Assembly: GCF_036010485.1 (NCBI RefSeq)
Contig: NZ_CP108568.1
Location: 4,781,001 to 4,845,000, forward strand
Direction of reading: 5' to 3'
Length of the DNA stretch: 64,000 nt
Origin: Streptomyces sp. NBC_01198
GTDB lineage: Bacteria > Actinomycetota > Actinomycetes > Streptomycetales > Streptomycetaceae
The notes beneath the pieces are model-generated. The model was given only the letters and a program-made list of their open reading frames with translations. It was not told the DNA's origin and did not search any database. Positions within the stretch are counted from its first letter, which is position 1. Every line of letters begins with the position of its first letter. A program made the translations under genes and the position numbers. Shown in pieces: positions 1 to 8,681 of this stretch.

Positions 1-82
1 TCTCGTAGGGGTGCCGGGGGCGTTCACGCAACAGGCTGAGCACCGCGAGCGTCAGCGGTGTCCGCAGCGCGCCTGGCGGCAT
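1..82 (-). CDS. PadR family transcriptional regulator, N-terminal fragment (cut by window edge)
   Basis: Only the first 27 codons are inside the window. The peptide starts MPPGALRTPLTLAVLSLLRE and continues RPRHPYE, which is the opening helix and the hallmark HPYE stretch of PadR-type winged-helix repressors (seen in sequence; family known). An AGGAGG ribosome-binding site lies 5 bases upstream of the ATG at 82, so the start is well supported. PadR proteins usually control a neighbouring transporter or detoxification gene, but the likely target lies outside the window to the left. The rest of the protein cannot be judged. Confidence 0.8.
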   Translation of the reverse strand, partial: MPPGALRTPLTLAVLSLLRERPRHPYE

Positions 83-100
83 CGGGCCTCCTGGTGACCG

Positions 101-123
101 AGTTCGAATAACCGACTTCGACT
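101..123 (-). promoter_or_regulatory. Candidate operator upstream of the PadR gene
   Basis: An AT-richer stretch 20-40 bases upstream of the PadR start carries the imperfect inverted repeat AGTTCGAA / TTCGACT, with a TATAGT-like hexamer on the minus strand next to it. Position and symmetry fit autoregulation, but the spacing is not that of the classic PadR site (ATGT-N8-ACAT), so this is a weak call. Confidence 0.3.
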
Positions 124-224
124 ATAACAGCGCGACAACCGCGCGACCAGGCCTGACGCCAGGCCGGGGATCGGTAACTGCCCGGTGCCCAGGGGCTGTT
201 GGAAGGCGCCCCGCCGGAGGGGTG

Positions 225-929
225 CTACGGCCTGGCGTACGCCGCCAGCAGGCCGTCGACGAAGACCGGCAGCCCCTGCGGATAGGTGTCCTGCCAGGCC
301 AGCGTGGCCCATTGGCCGCTGAGGGACGCCAGGTGCGGCAGCCGGGAGGTGTCGATGGTGTCGGGGAAGGCCTGGGCGTTCAGGGGTACTTCCTCGCCCG
401 CCAGCTGGTGGTTGTAGTAGGCCCGGACGCGGATCAGGATCTCGCCGACCGTGTAGTACCAGACGCTGCGGAAGACCAGCACCGCCTGCTCGGGGGTGCA
501 TCCGCTCTCGACGGCGCCGGCGATGATCGTCTCGACCAGCCACAGGGCCGACTCGCCGAGCCGGGAGATGAAGCCGTCGGTGGTCAGCACCTCGGCGGCC
601 CACGGCCAGGCGGCGAGGGCGTCGTGTATGGCGGTGGCGGCCGCGATCACCCGGTCCCGCGGGTCGGCGGGCAGCTCGGGGTGCGGGATCGAGTCCGCGT
701 ACTCGTTGATCAGCAGGAAGAGCAGGTCGTCCTTGTCCCGCACATGGTGGTACAGCGTCGTCGCCCCGATGCCGATCTCGGCGGCGAGCCCGCGGATCGT
801 CAGCTTCTCCCAGCCGTCCTGATCGATGAGCCGGCGGGCCGCGGCCAGGATCTGGGCGCGCGAGGTGACGGGTGGCCGGCCGACGCGGCCGTGCGCTGCT
901 GGGGTTCGGGACACCCTCCCATCATGCAC
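225..929 (-). CDS. TetR/AcrR family transcriptional regulator
   Basis: A probable ligand-responsive repressor of about 234 residues. The N-terminal helix-turn-helix is clear: an ILAAARRLIDQDGWEKLTIR helix, then AAEIGIGATTLYHHVRDKDD, the typical TetR recognition segment ending in the YxHVxxKDxL signature. The C-terminal two thirds are helical and match TetR ligand-binding domains of the TetR_C type. I chose the GTG at 929; an upstream ATG at 992 in the same frame would add 21 low-complexity residues with no conserved character. It is divergent from the DHA2 exporter at 1058, and a palindrome sits on that exporter's start, so repression of the exporter is the likely role (inference). Confidence 0.85.
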   Translation of the reverse strand: MHDGRVSRTPAAHGRVGRPPVTSRAQILAAARRLIDQDGWEKLTIRGLAAEIGIGATTLYHHVRDKDDLLFLLINEYADSIPHPELPADPRDRVIAAATAIHDALAAWPWAAEVLTTDGFISRLGESALWLVETIIAGAVESGCTPEQAVLVFRSVWYYTVGEILIRVRAYYNHQLAGEEVPLNAQAFPDTIDTSRLPHLASLSGQWATLAWQDTYPQGLPVFVDGLLAAYARP

Positions 930-1022
930 TTCCGCCGAACAGGACCTTCGGGCAGCCGCGCCCCGGCGCCCCGCGGACCACCCCCCCGCCACGCTTTTGC
1001 CGCCGCCGTGCCATGCCCGTGC

Positions 1023-1068
1023 TCGACAGCCGGGCAGCCCGGTGTTAATTTCAGAACATGTTCGAAAA
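1023..1068 (+). promoter_or_regulatory. Exporter promoter overlapped by a TetR-type operator
   Basis: TCGACA (1023-1028) and TAATTT (1047-1052) fit -35 and -10 boxes with the transcription start falling at or next to 1058. The perfect 10-bp palindrome GAACATGTTC (1054-1063), flanked by matching TTT and AAA, straddles this point and contains the first ATG of the exporter. A TetR protein bound here would block both initiation and a leaderless message. Binding is inferred from symmetry and the divergent TetR gene. Confidence 0.5.
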
Positions 1069-2530
1069 CTCTGCTGTCGCGATGACAGACAACGCGGGAG
1101 CGACGCGTGGACGGCGATCCGCCGGCCGGCCGGGGCTCACCCTGGCCGCCGTGGCGGTCGTGCAGTTCATGGTGTCGCTCGACCTGTCCGTCGTGAACGT
1201 CGGACTTCCGAGGATCGGCGCCGGGCTCGGCTTCAGCGCGCCGGGCCTGACCTGGGTCATCCACGCCTACGCCCTCACCTTCGGCGGGCTGCTGATGCTG
1301 GGCGGCAAGGTCGCCGACCGCTACGGCCACAAGCGGGTGCTGCTGCTCGGGCTGCCGCTGTTCGGCCTGGCCTCGCTGGCCGGCGGCCTCGCGCAGGAAC
1401 CGGGCCAGCTGGTGGCGGCCCGGGCCGTGCAGGGCGTCGGGGCCGCCACGCTGGCGCCGGCCTCGATGGCGCTGCTGATCTCGGCCTTCCCCTCCGGCAG
1501 GGAGCGGGTACGGGCCTTCGGTGTGTGGAGCGCCACGAACGCGGCCGGCGCCGCCCTCGGCGTGCTGATCGGCGGCCTGCTCACGCAGTACGCGGGCTGG
1601 CGGTGGGTGATGTTCGTGAACGTCCCCATGGTCGCCGTCGCGTTCGCGGTGGCCTGGCGCGGCGTCGCCGCCGACCGGTCCGTCGCCCGGCGGGGCAGGC
1701 CCGACGTGCTCGGCGCTTTCCTCGCCACGGCGGGCGCGGCCCTGCTGGTCTTCGGCGTGGTCAGCACCGACCGCCACGCCTGGACCTCGCCGGCCACGCT
1801 GGGGACACTGGCGGTCGCCGCCGCCCTGCTTGCGGCCTTCGTCGTGGTGGAGCGCACGACCGCCCGCGACCCGCTGATCCGGCTCGGGCTGCTCGCCAAC
1901 CGGTCCGTCGCGGGCGCGAACGCGTACACCCTGCTGCTCGGCGCCGCGATGACCTCGGCCTTCTACTTCGTGTCCCTCTACCTCCAGGGCGTGCTGGGGG
2001 CGGGACCCGCCAGGACCGGGATCGAGTTCCTGCCGTTCGCCCTCGGCGTGGTCGTCGGCTCGGTGCTCGCCGTCAGGCTCGGCTACCGTTTGGCTCCCCG
2101 TACGCTGCTGGTCGGCGGCGGGCTGCTGACCGCGGCGGGCTTCGGCTGGTTCGGCCTGATCAGCGCCGACGGCTCCTTCCTCGCCGACGTGCTTGGCCCG
2201 TCCGTCGTCGCCGGCATCGGCATCGGCGTCTGCCTCGCGCCGGCCACCTCGGCCGCCACCGCCGGTGTCGCACGGCACGAGACCGGCAGCGCGTCCGGGC
2301 TGCTCAGCAGCTCACGCCAGATCGGCGCCTCGCTCGGCCTCGCCGCCCTGGGCACCGTCGCCCACGACCGCACCGGCCGGGTCGCGACACCCGCCGCCCT
2401 CGACGACGGCTACTCGCTCGGCATGGCGGTCGGCGCCGGGCTCCTGGTCGTCGCCGTCCTGATCGCCCTGGTGGTGCTGCCCCGCACCCGCGCCTCGTCC
2501 GGGGCGGCCGCGGCGCCACTCGCCGACTGA
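1058..2530 (+). CDS. DHA2-type MFS multidrug exporter
   Basis: An integral membrane drug:proton antiporter of 490 residues with about 14 hydrophobic helices, the EmrB/QacA size. Visible family features are the first helix SLDLSVVNVGLPRIG (DHA2 motif D1), the loop GGKVADRYGHKRVLLLGLPL (motif A), and GAALGVLIGGLL (motif C-like). Two starts are possible, ATG 1058 and ATG 1082; neither has a ribosome-binding site. I prefer 1058 because the predicted transcription start coincides with it, giving a leaderless message. It is divergent from the TetR gene at 225-929. The substrate is not predictable; resistance or export of a small hydrophobic molecule is the usual role. Confidence 0.88.
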   Translation: MFENSAVAMTDNAGATRGRRSAGRPGLTLAAVAVVQFMVSLDLSVVNVGLPRIGAGLGFSAPGLTWVIHAYALTFGGLLMLGGKVADRYGHKRVLLLGLPLFGLASLAGGLAQEPGQLVAARAVQGVGAATLAPASMALLISAFPSGRERVRAFGVWSATNAAGAALGVLIGGLLTQYAGWRWVMFVNVPMVAVAFAVAWRGVAADRSVARRGRPDVLGAFLATAGAALLVFGVVSTDRHAWTSPATLGTLAVAAALLAAFVVVERTTARDPLIRLGLLANRSVAGANAYTLLLGAAMTSAFYFVSLYLQGVLGAGPARTGIEFLPFALGVVVGSVLAVRLGYRLAPRTLLVGGGLLTAAGFGWFGLISADGSFLADVLGPSVVAGIGIGVCLAPATSAATAGVARHETGSASGLLSSSRQIGASLGLAALGTVAHDRTGRVATPAALDDGYSLGMAVGAGLLVVAVLIALVVLPRTRASSGAAAAPLAD

Positions 2531-2750
2531 ACGGGCGAGGAGGCCGGCCCGCGCAGCCCGGAGGCGGGCTGACCTCGCAGAGTCCCCGATGTCTGACGCC
2601 GTGTGAGATCGCGGAGCGGGTCATGTCATCATTGGTCACGCACAGTGCAAGCCCGAAGTGCGCGACGCCCGGCGCACGACGGCGTGAGCACGGCAGAACC
2701 ACCGTCACCAGCTGTTCCGGTTCGATTCACCGCGAGGAGCACTCACCATC

Positions 2751-3347
2751 ATGTCCACGCAGGTCAACATTCCCGGTTACGACGCCGGCACGTGGGTGAT
2801 CGACTCCGCCCGCTCCGAAGTCGCCTTCCACGTGCGCATGCTCGGTTTCATGAAGTCCCGGGGCACCTTCGATGACTTCGAGGGCACCATCGTGATAGCC
2901 GCCAACCCGCTCGACTCGTCGGTGAACGCGGTCATCAGGTCCGCGTCGGTGAACACCAAGAACAAGAAGCGCGACCAGGACATCCAGCACGCCGGATACC
3001 TGAACGTCGAGCAGTACCCGACGATCACCTTCAACTCGACCGGGGTGCGCGCCGACGGCGACGACTTCCTGGTCGACGGCGACCTCACCGCCCTCGCCGT
3101 CACCAAGCAGGTGACGCTGAGGCTGGCGGCCAAGGGCTCGGAGACCGGCACCGACGGGCAGCCGGTGGCCCGCTTCACCGCCGACACGCAGCTCAGCAAC
3201 AAGGAACTCGGCGTGACGAAGGGCTCCTCCTTCATCAACGACACCACCACGGTGGTGCTGGAGATCGTGGCGACCAAGCAGGCCGCGGCCGCGCCGGCCG
3301 CCGCCGTGCCGGACGAGGCGGCGCTGGGCGAGGCCGAGCAGGCCTGA
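2751..3347 (+). CDS. YceI family polyisoprenoid-binding-like protein
   Basis: A 198-residue lipocalin-like protein. The opening YDAGTWVIDSARSEVAFHVR and the later TGVRADGDDFLVDGDL and VTKQVTLRLA blocks are diagnostic of YceI, whose beta-barrel binds isoprenoid-like molecules in family structures. No signal peptide is seen, so it is probably cytosolic, as in many actinobacterial members. The C-terminal 20 residues are an Ala-rich tail (KQAAAAPAAAVPDEA) not found in the core domain. An AGGAG sits about 12 bases before the ATG, a rather long spacing. It stands alone between the exporter and the biosynthetic cluster. A second, tail-less YceI gene lies at 50062-50613. The cellular ligand is unknown. 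Confidence 0.88.
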   Translation: MSTQVNIPGYDAGTWVIDSARSEVAFHVRMLGFMKSRGTFDDFEGTIVIAANPLDSSVNAVIRSASVNTKNKKRDQDIQHAGYLNVEQYPTITFNSTGVRADGDDFLVDGDLTALAVTKQVTLRLAAKGSETGTDGQPVARFTADTQLSNKELGVTKGSSFINDTTTVVLEIVATKQAAAAPAAAVPDEAALGEAEQA

Positions 3348-3391
3348 CCGCCGCGGTGAACGGGGGAGGGGACCGGCATCGGTCCCCTCCC

Positions 3392-4777
3392 TCACTGCTT
3401 CAGCGCCCGGTCCACCAGCGCCCCGGCCGCCCCGGTGTAGGCGGCGGGATCGAGCAGCGCGGCCAGTTCCGCCCGGCTCACCACCCCGTCGAGTTCCGGC
3501 AGTTCGGCCAGCACGTCGGCCAGCGGCCGGGACGCCCGCGCGGCCCGCAGCGAGGCGTCGGCCAGCAGTTCCTTGGCGGCGGCCTTGCCCAGCCGGGGCG
3601 CAAGCACCGCCGACACCCGCTCGGCTGCGATCGCGCCACCGGTCGCCGCGAGGTTCGCGCGCATCCGCCCGGGGTGCACGGTGAGCCCGGTGACCAGCTC
3701 GACGGCGGTGTACGCGGCCCCGCCGGTCAGCCGCAGGCACTCGCGCAGCGGCTGCCACTCGGCCTGCCACAGGCCGGCCGCGCGCTCGTCCTCGGCCGCC
3801 ATGCACTGCGTCAGGACCGAGGCCAGCGCCGGGACCTGGACGGCGGCCGAGCGGATCAGCGTGGCCAGCACCGGGTTGCGCTTCTGCGGCATCGCCGAGG
3901 ACACGCCCCGTCCCGCCCCGGCGGGCTCTGCCACCTCGGCGATCTCGGTCCGCGCCAGCACCAGCACGTCCGCGGCGATCTTGCCGAGCGCGCCCGCGGT
4001 GTGCGCGAGCACGGCGGCCAGGTCGGCCATCGGCGTCCGCAGGGTGTGCCAGGGCAGCACCGGCACCGCGAGGCCCGTCTCGTCGGCGAAGGCGGCCACC
4101 AGGTCCGCGACGGCGGCCGGTTCCGCGCCCTCGCCGGCGTACTGGTGGTAGCCGGCCAGCGTGCCCGCCGCGCCGCCCAGCGACACGGGCAGCCCGCCGC
4201 CGGCCACCCGGTCGAGCCGCTCGGCCGCGTCGAGCACCACCTGCCGCCAGCCCGCCGCCTTGAGTCCGAAGGTGGTGGGCACCGCGTGCAGCGCCAGCGT
4301 GCGGCCTGCCATCACGGTGTCCCGGTGCGCCGCGGCCGTGCCGGCCAGCGCGTCGGCCACCGACCGCAGGTCGGCGCCTATCAGCCGCAGCGCCCTTGCG
4401 GCCACCAGCATCGCGCCGGTGTCGAAGATGTCCTGGCTGGTCGAGCCCCGGTGCACGTACTCCGCCGCCTCCGGGGACTGTGCGGCCACCACCGCTGTCA
4501 GCGCCTTGACCAGCCCGACGACCGGATTCGCCGTTTCCCGCGCCGCCAGGGCCAGTTCGCGTACGTCCAGGTGCTCGGCGCGGGCCGCCGCGGTGATCGA
4601 CGCGGCCGCGTGCGCGGGGACGGTGCCGCAGCGGACCTGGGCGCGTACCAGCGCCGCCTCCGCGTCGAGCATCGCCTGCAGCCAGGCGGTGTCGCTCACC
4701 GCCGCCTCCACCGGGGTGCCCGCCCTGACCGGGGAGAGCAGGCCCGCGTCCAGGGCGGCGGGATCGGCCGCGGTCAC
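3392..4777 (-). CDS. Aspartase/fumarase-superfamily lyase, probable nitrosuccinate lyase (CreD-like)
   Basis: A 461-residue lyase of the fumarase/adenylosuccinate lyase/PcaB group. Key blocks: HRGSTSQDIFDT (109-120), a catalytic-type His in LALHAVPTTFG (164) and the mobile signature loop SSAMPQKRNP (293-302). By sequence alone it would be named 3-carboxy-cis,cis-muconate cycloisomerase, but no other protocatechuate-pathway gene is nearby. Instead its GTG start overlaps by 4 bp the stop of a large FAD/NAD(P)-binding gene. That pair matches CreE-CreD of cremeomycin biosynthesis, where the monooxygenase makes nitrosuccinate from aspartate and this lyase releases nitrous acid and fumarate (known). 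The assignment here is by inference; PcaB-type activity remains possible. It is the last gene of the cluster. Confidence 0.75.
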   Translation of the reverse strand: MTAADPAALDAGLLSPVRAGTPVEAAVSDTAWLQAMLDAEAALVRAQVRCGTVPAHAAASITAAARAEHLDVRELALAARETANPVVGLVKALTAVVAAQSPEAAEYVHRGSTSQDIFDTGAMLVAARALRLIGADLRSVADALAGTAAAHRDTVMAGRTLALHAVPTTFGLKAAGWRQVVLDAAERLDRVAGGGLPVSLGGAAGTLAGYHQYAGEGAEPAAVADLVAAFADETGLAVPVLPWHTLRTPMADLAAVLAHTAGALGKIAADVLVLARTEIAEVAEPAGAGRGVSSAMPQKRNPVLATLIRSAAVQVPALASVLTQCMAAEDERAAGLWQAEWQPLRECLRLTGGAAYTAVELVTGLTVHPGRMRANLAATGGAIAAERVSAVLAPRLGKAAAKELLADASLRAARASRPLADVLAELPELDGVVSRAELAALLDPAAYTGAAGALVDRALKQ

Positions 4778-6762
4778 GCCGTCGCCCCCGCGGCCGTGCC
4801 GTGGGTGCTCAGCACGACCTGCTCGGGCAGCCGCACCGGCGGCAGCGGCAGCGCGGGCAGCCCCAGGACCGCGGCGGCGATGACGTCGGAGTCCTCCAGG
4901 GTCACCGAGCCGACGCCCGGCCTGATGCCCGCCGCCGTCACCCAGTGCACGGACTCGGTCGGCACCCCGTAGGCGAAGCGCCGCGGATGGGGCCGGTCCC
5001 TGGCGTCCAGCAGGCGGTACGGCCGCTCGGAGACCGCGAGCCCGCCGGTCTCGTAGTCCGGGCCGTCCGCACCGGGGACGCGGTAGGGGCGGCACTGCCC
5101 GGTGCGCAGCAGCTGGCCCATCAGCGGGTCTGCGGTGCGCCGCAGGTCGATGTCGGGCAGCCGGCCCTCGACCAGCGCGGTGGCGCGGACCCGCACCCCC
5201 GGGATCTCGCTCGACGTGCACACGAAGGCCGGTTCGTCCGGGTCGGTGCCGACCCGCATCCCCGGTCCGGTCACGTCCAGCACGCCCGCGTCGATGAGCG
5301 CGGCCATCTCCTCGATGCGGGAGGCGGGCGGCCCGATCGACAGGAAGGCGTTGAGCGGGGTGTACCAGCGGTCCAGCTCGTCGCGGTGCGAGGCGGCGTC
5401 CAGCCCGCCGTGGTCGACGGCGAGCCGCACCTCGTTGCGCAGGTCCCGCAGCACGTCGAGGGCCGCCTTGAACGGGCCGCTGACGTTGCCCTCGTGGGCC
5501 TTGCGCACATCCTCGTCGAGGTGGCGGCGCAGCCAGCCGCGGAAGGTGTCCAGGTCGCGCAGGGCGGCGGAGTCGTACGGGCGGGCGACCCGCTCCCAGT
5601 CCCAGCGCTCGGCCGGGCCGATGCCGGCCTCGTCCAGCAGCCGCCGCTCGGCCTCGCCCGGCGCGGTGTCGAGGTAGCTGCGGGCGAACTCGGCCGCGCG
5701 GGCCGGGGTTTCGCGGGCGGCGAGCAGCGTCTCGTAGTAGACGCTCTGCACCTCCCTGGCGATCAGCGACCACAGGCCTGTGCCGAAGCGGATCGGCTCG
5801 CGGGCGGCAGCGGGGTCGCGCAGCTCGGCGACGTAGGCGGCGGTCAGCAGCCGGGGGGAGTAACGGCCGTGCGCGCCCTTCTCGTTCTCGCCGCGCGCCT
5901 GGTACGGCACGCCCCGCCGGGAGCCGGCGTGCAGGCGCGGCTCGCGGCCGGAGGGGCGGTAGACCAGGCGGCCGTCGACGCGTTCGAAGACGCCGCCCCT
6001 GGCCTGGGTGAACAGCGCCATGTAGTCGAAGAAGTTGAGGCCGAGGCCGCGCAGCAGGACGTTCTCGCCCGGCGCGACGGACGACAGGTCCACGTCGGCG
6101 GGGTTGGCCGGGGCGATGTACGTCAGGCCGTGCAGGGTGGCGAAGTCGGCGAGTTCCTGCTCGGCGGCGGAGAGGCGGACCGGCACGTGCCCCTGCGCCA
6201 GCATCACCGCCGACAGCCCGGTCAGCACCGTGCCGTTGTCCAGCAGCACCGTCTGCGGCCCGGAGCCGCCGAGTTCGGCGTCGCCGTCCACCAGGCCGAT
6301 CGCCCGCGCCGGGTGGACGCGTACCGCGACATGCTCGGGCGCGTTGGCGGCGACGTGCCGGAAGGCCCAGGTCAGGTACTGCCCGTAGAGGGCCCGGGTG
6401 GGGTAGGTGTCGGGGCCGAGAGCGCGCGCCTCGGACAGCGCCGCGCCGTCGGGGGAGGTGGCGCCCGAGGTGGCGGCGATGTGTTCGAGTGCCTTGGCCC
6501 ACTGGTAGAGGCTCGGGCCCTCCTCCAGCGGTCCCTCGATCCGGACGCTGGCGTCGGTGAAGACCGTCACCTGCGAGGCGACGGTGTTCATCAGCAGGTG
6601 CCGGGACTGGGTGGGCCGCCACACCCGGCCCGCGCCCGGCGGGTCGGGGTCGACCACATGGACGGTGACGGCGCACCACCGGGGCGACCTGCGCTCCTGC
6701 GCGCACAGCCGTTCCAGCAGGGACAGCCCGCGCGGTCCGGCGCCGACGAGGCACACTTCCAT
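4774..6762 (-). CDS. Large FAD/NAD(P)-binding protein, probable aspartate N-oxygenase (CreE-like)
   Basis: A 662-residue flavoprotein. The N-terminus MEVCLVGAGPRGLSLLERL holds a GxGxxG dinucleotide fold at residues 7-12, followed by DPDPPGAGRVWRPTQSRHLL and a conserved MNTVASQVTVFTD block, the layout of the FAD/NAD(P)-binding family (NAD_binding_9). CreE and FzmM, which oxidise aspartate to nitrosuccinate, are annotated in this family and have this size. The start at 6762 has a GGAGGA ribosome-binding site 6 bases upstream. The stop overlaps the lyase start (GTGA), implying translational coupling. It lies 100 bp after the cupin gene on the same strand. The aspartate substrate is inferred from the partner, not from residues. 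Confidence 0.75.
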   Translation of the reverse strand: MEVCLVGAGPRGLSLLERLCAQERRSPRWCAVTVHVVDPDPPGAGRVWRPTQSRHLLMNTVASQVTVFTDASVRIEGPLEEGPSLYQWAKALEHIAATSGATSPDGAALSEARALGPDTYPTRALYGQYLTWAFRHVAANAPEHVAVRVHPARAIGLVDGDAELGGSGPQTVLLDNGTVLTGLSAVMLAQGHVPVRLSAAEQELADFATLHGLTYIAPANPADVDLSSVAPGENVLLRGLGLNFFDYMALFTQARGGVFERVDGRLVYRPSGREPRLHAGSRRGVPYQARGENEKGAHGRYSPRLLTAAYVAELRDPAAAREPIRFGTGLWSLIAREVQSVYYETLLAARETPARAAEFARSYLDTAPGEAERRLLDEAGIGPAERWDWERVARPYDSAALRDLDTFRGWLRRHLDEDVRKAHEGNVSGPFKAALDVLRDLRNEVRLAVDHGGLDAASHRDELDRWYTPLNAFLSIGPPASRIEEMAALIDAGVLDVTGPGMRVGTDPDEPAFVCTSSEIPGVRVRATALVEGRLPDIDLRRTADPLMGQLLRTGQCRPYRVPGADGPDYETGGLAVSERPYRLLDARDRPHPRRFAYGVPTESVHWVTAAGIRPGVGSVTLEDSDVIAAAVLGLPALPLPPVRLPEQVVLSTHGTAAGATA

Positions 6763-6862
6763 GGGTCCTCCGGTCACAAGGACACTCCGTTCACCTGGAG
6801 GGGCGGGCGGGGCGCCGCAGCGCGGTGCGCGGGGCCGCCGCAACGTTCGTGGCCATCTGCCC

Positions 6863-7420
6863 TCACGCCCCGCCGTCTGTCGCGGCCCCGGCGCCCCGCA
6901 AGGTGGGCGGTTCGAAGCGCAGCGGGGTGATCTGGTTGACGTCGTAGCGGTCGCGCAGCCGCTGCACCGCGCCGGAGTCCACCGTCCTGCCCTCCGCGAA
7001 GATCTCGCAGATCTCCTCGAAGTAGCGCTCGTGGTCCGGCGGCGGGGAGGCCTGGAAGAGCATCCGGACGGACGTTTCTGTGGCGTTGGTGAACGCGTGC
7101 GGGGTGCCGCTGGGCACGAACATGCAACTGCCCGCGCCGGCCCGGACGATCTGGTCCCCGTCCGGGGACTTCCAGTCCCGCCAGTCCTCCGGCGTGCGCT
7201 CCACCGGCTCGAACGCGAAGACGTCCAGCTCTCCTTCGAGGACGTAGAAGAACTCGGTCGAGTGGTCGTGCACGTGTGCACCGACGTTGAACCCCGGCGG
7301 CACCACCACCTCGAAGGTCGACGCGAAGCCGCCGTCCGCGCCGGTGACCTTGAACGTGACGTCCTGGGCCTTGGTCAGCAGCTTCTTGCCCTGGCCCGGC
7401 GGGACGATGAGGCCCTTCAT
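6863..7420 (-). CDS. Cupin-domain protein, probable THN-oxidising (MomA-like) monooxygenase
   Basis: A 185-residue single-cupin protein. Both cupin motifs are intact: HVHDHSTEFFYVLEGEL (49-65) gives the His-His-Glu metal ligands, and GSCMFVPSGTPHAFTN (97-112) supplies the last His. Its ATG overlaps the stop of the RppA gene (ATGA), so the two are translated together. In Streptomyces antibioticus the cupin MomA oxidises 1,3,6,8-tetrahydroxynaphthalene to flaviolin and is encoded beside rppA (known). Position and fold therefore support the same quinone-forming step, perhaps without a cofactor-bound flavin. A role in a later oxidation of a nitrogen-bearing intermediate cannot be excluded. Confidence 0.8.
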   Translation of the reverse strand: MKGLIVPPGQGKKLLTKAQDVTFKVTGADGGFASTFEVVVPPGFNVGAHVHDHSTEFFYVLEGELDVFAFEPVERTPEDWRDWKSPDGDQIVRAGAGSCMFVPSGTPHAFTNATETSVRMLFQASPPPDHERYFEEICEIFAEGRTVDSGAVQRLRDRYDVNQITPLRFEPPTLRGAGAATDGGA

Positions 7421-8556
7421 ACGATTGCCCTCTCTGTCGCGGCCGTCGCCGTCGCGGTGGTCGCCGTCGCGGCTGCCCGGGTGGCAGCCAGCAGGTCGCG
7501 CTCGAAGTCGTCGGTGGTCCAGCTGCCGACCGCCATCTCGGCGGTGATACCGGGACCGAATCCCGCGACCAGTCCGGTGGCGCCGGACAGCATCGTGTCC
7601 TCGTCGAAGAGCCTGCGCAGCGCGTCGAAGACCACGGCGCTGGCGATGTTCCCGTACTCGGTCAGGGTCGCCCAGCTGTGCCGGAACATCGCGAGGTCGA
7701 CGCCGAGGTATTTGCTCAGGTCGGACAGGATCCGCGGGCCGCCCGCGTGGATGATGTAGTAGTCCAGGTTCCCGACGTCCCAGCCGTGGGCGGTGACCAG
7801 TTCGCGCAGGACCGGCGCCAGCGGTTCCATCGTTCCCGGCACCCGGCGGTCCAGCTGGAAGTGGAAGCCGGTGGAGCGGACGGCGTAGGAGATCCAGTCC
7901 TCGGTGTGCGGGATGAGGTAGGAGCCGTTGCGCTCCAGCGATATCCCGGTGCCGCCGCTGCCGCGCACCACCGCGGCGGCGACCGCGTCGCCGAACAGGC
8001 CGTCGGACAGCAGCGAACCGACGCCGTCGTCGGTGGGCTGGTAGCACAGCGAGCACAGCTCGCAGGAGACGATCAGGACGTTCGCCTCGGGGTAGGCCAG
8101 GCAGAAGTCGTGGGCGCGGTTGATGGCCGCCGCGCCCGCCGCGCAGCCCAGCTGGGCTATCGGGATCTGCCGGGTGCCGGAGCGGAAGCCCATCGCGTTG
8201 ATCAGCCACGCGGTGAGCGACGGCATCAGGAAGCCGGTGCACGACACATAGATGATCGCGTCGATGTCCCCGACCCCGACGCCGGCGTTCCGCAGCGCGC
8301 TCTCGATCACCGCCGGGCAGCGCTTCTTGGACTCGATCTCGTAGACCCGGTTGCGCGCTTCGAGCCCCGGGTGCCTGAGCGTCTCCTCGATGGGCTGCAC
8401 GATGTGCCGTTTGAGCACCCCGGTGTTCCGGATCAGCCGCAAGGCCAGGGGGAGTTGCGGCTTGCCGGCGTGCACGCGGGCCGCGAAGTCGAGCGTCTCC
8501 TCCATGGTGATGACCTGTTCCGGCACGCTCACCGACGGCTTGCATAGCGTTGACAT
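7417..8556 (-). CDS. rppA: 1,3,6,8-tetrahydroxynaphthalene synthase, type III polyketide synthase
   Basis: Condenses five malonyl-CoA units to tetrahydroxynaphthalene (THN). Starting at the ATG at 8556, numbering matches RppA exactly: nucleophile Cys138 in IAQLGCAAG, His270 in YYIIHAGGPR, Asn303 in TLTEYGNIAS, Tyr224 in WISYAV (needed for malonyl starter use in RppA), and Cys106 and Cys168 as in S. coelicolor THNS. The N-terminus MSTLCKPSVSVPEQVIT is also typical. This start has an AAGGTGG site at good spacing; the ATG at 8565 lies directly on that site and is less likely. Length is 379 residues; the tail is a poorly conserved ATATTATAT-like stretch. Its 3' end overlaps the cupin gene. No P450 of the melanin pathway is nearby. 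Confidence 0.93.
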   Translation of the reverse strand: MSTLCKPSVSVPEQVITMEETLDFAARVHAGKPQLPLALRLIRNTGVLKRHIVQPIEETLRHPGLEARNRVYEIESKKRCPAVIESALRNAGVGVGDIDAIIYVSCTGFLMPSLTAWLINAMGFRSGTRQIPIAQLGCAAGAAAINRAHDFCLAYPEANVLIVSCELCSLCYQPTDDGVGSLLSDGLFGDAVAAAVVRGSGGTGISLERNGSYLIPHTEDWISYAVRSTGFHFQLDRRVPGTMEPLAPVLRELVTAHGWDVGNLDYYIIHAGGPRILSDLSKYLGVDLAMFRHSWATLTEYGNIASAVVFDALRRLFDEDTMLSGATGLVAGFGPGITAEMAVGSWTTDDFERDLLAATRAAATATTATATAATERAIV

Positions 8557-8681
8557 GGCTGCCATCCACCTTCTGTGCGTGAGGGATCGTCCTCAGGCCG
8601 GACGAGACGTGCGGGTGACGAACGCGCGGGAGCCGGCGCCGGTGCGGGCGCCGGACCCCGGGTGGTACGGCAGTCCGCGGT

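Noticed and set aside
3392..4777. Protocatechuate-pathway enzyme PcaB
   Set aside because: Motifs fit the superfamily, but none of pcaC, D, G, H, I, J is near and the coupled partner is a flavoprotein; a CreD-like role explains the context better, though not proven.
3356..4972. Long open frame on the plus strand opposite the lyase gene
   Set aside because: Composition is Gly/Arg/His-rich with no motif; it is the antisense of a gene with clear catalytic signatures. The same reasoning removes those at 4801-6930 and 8715-10292.
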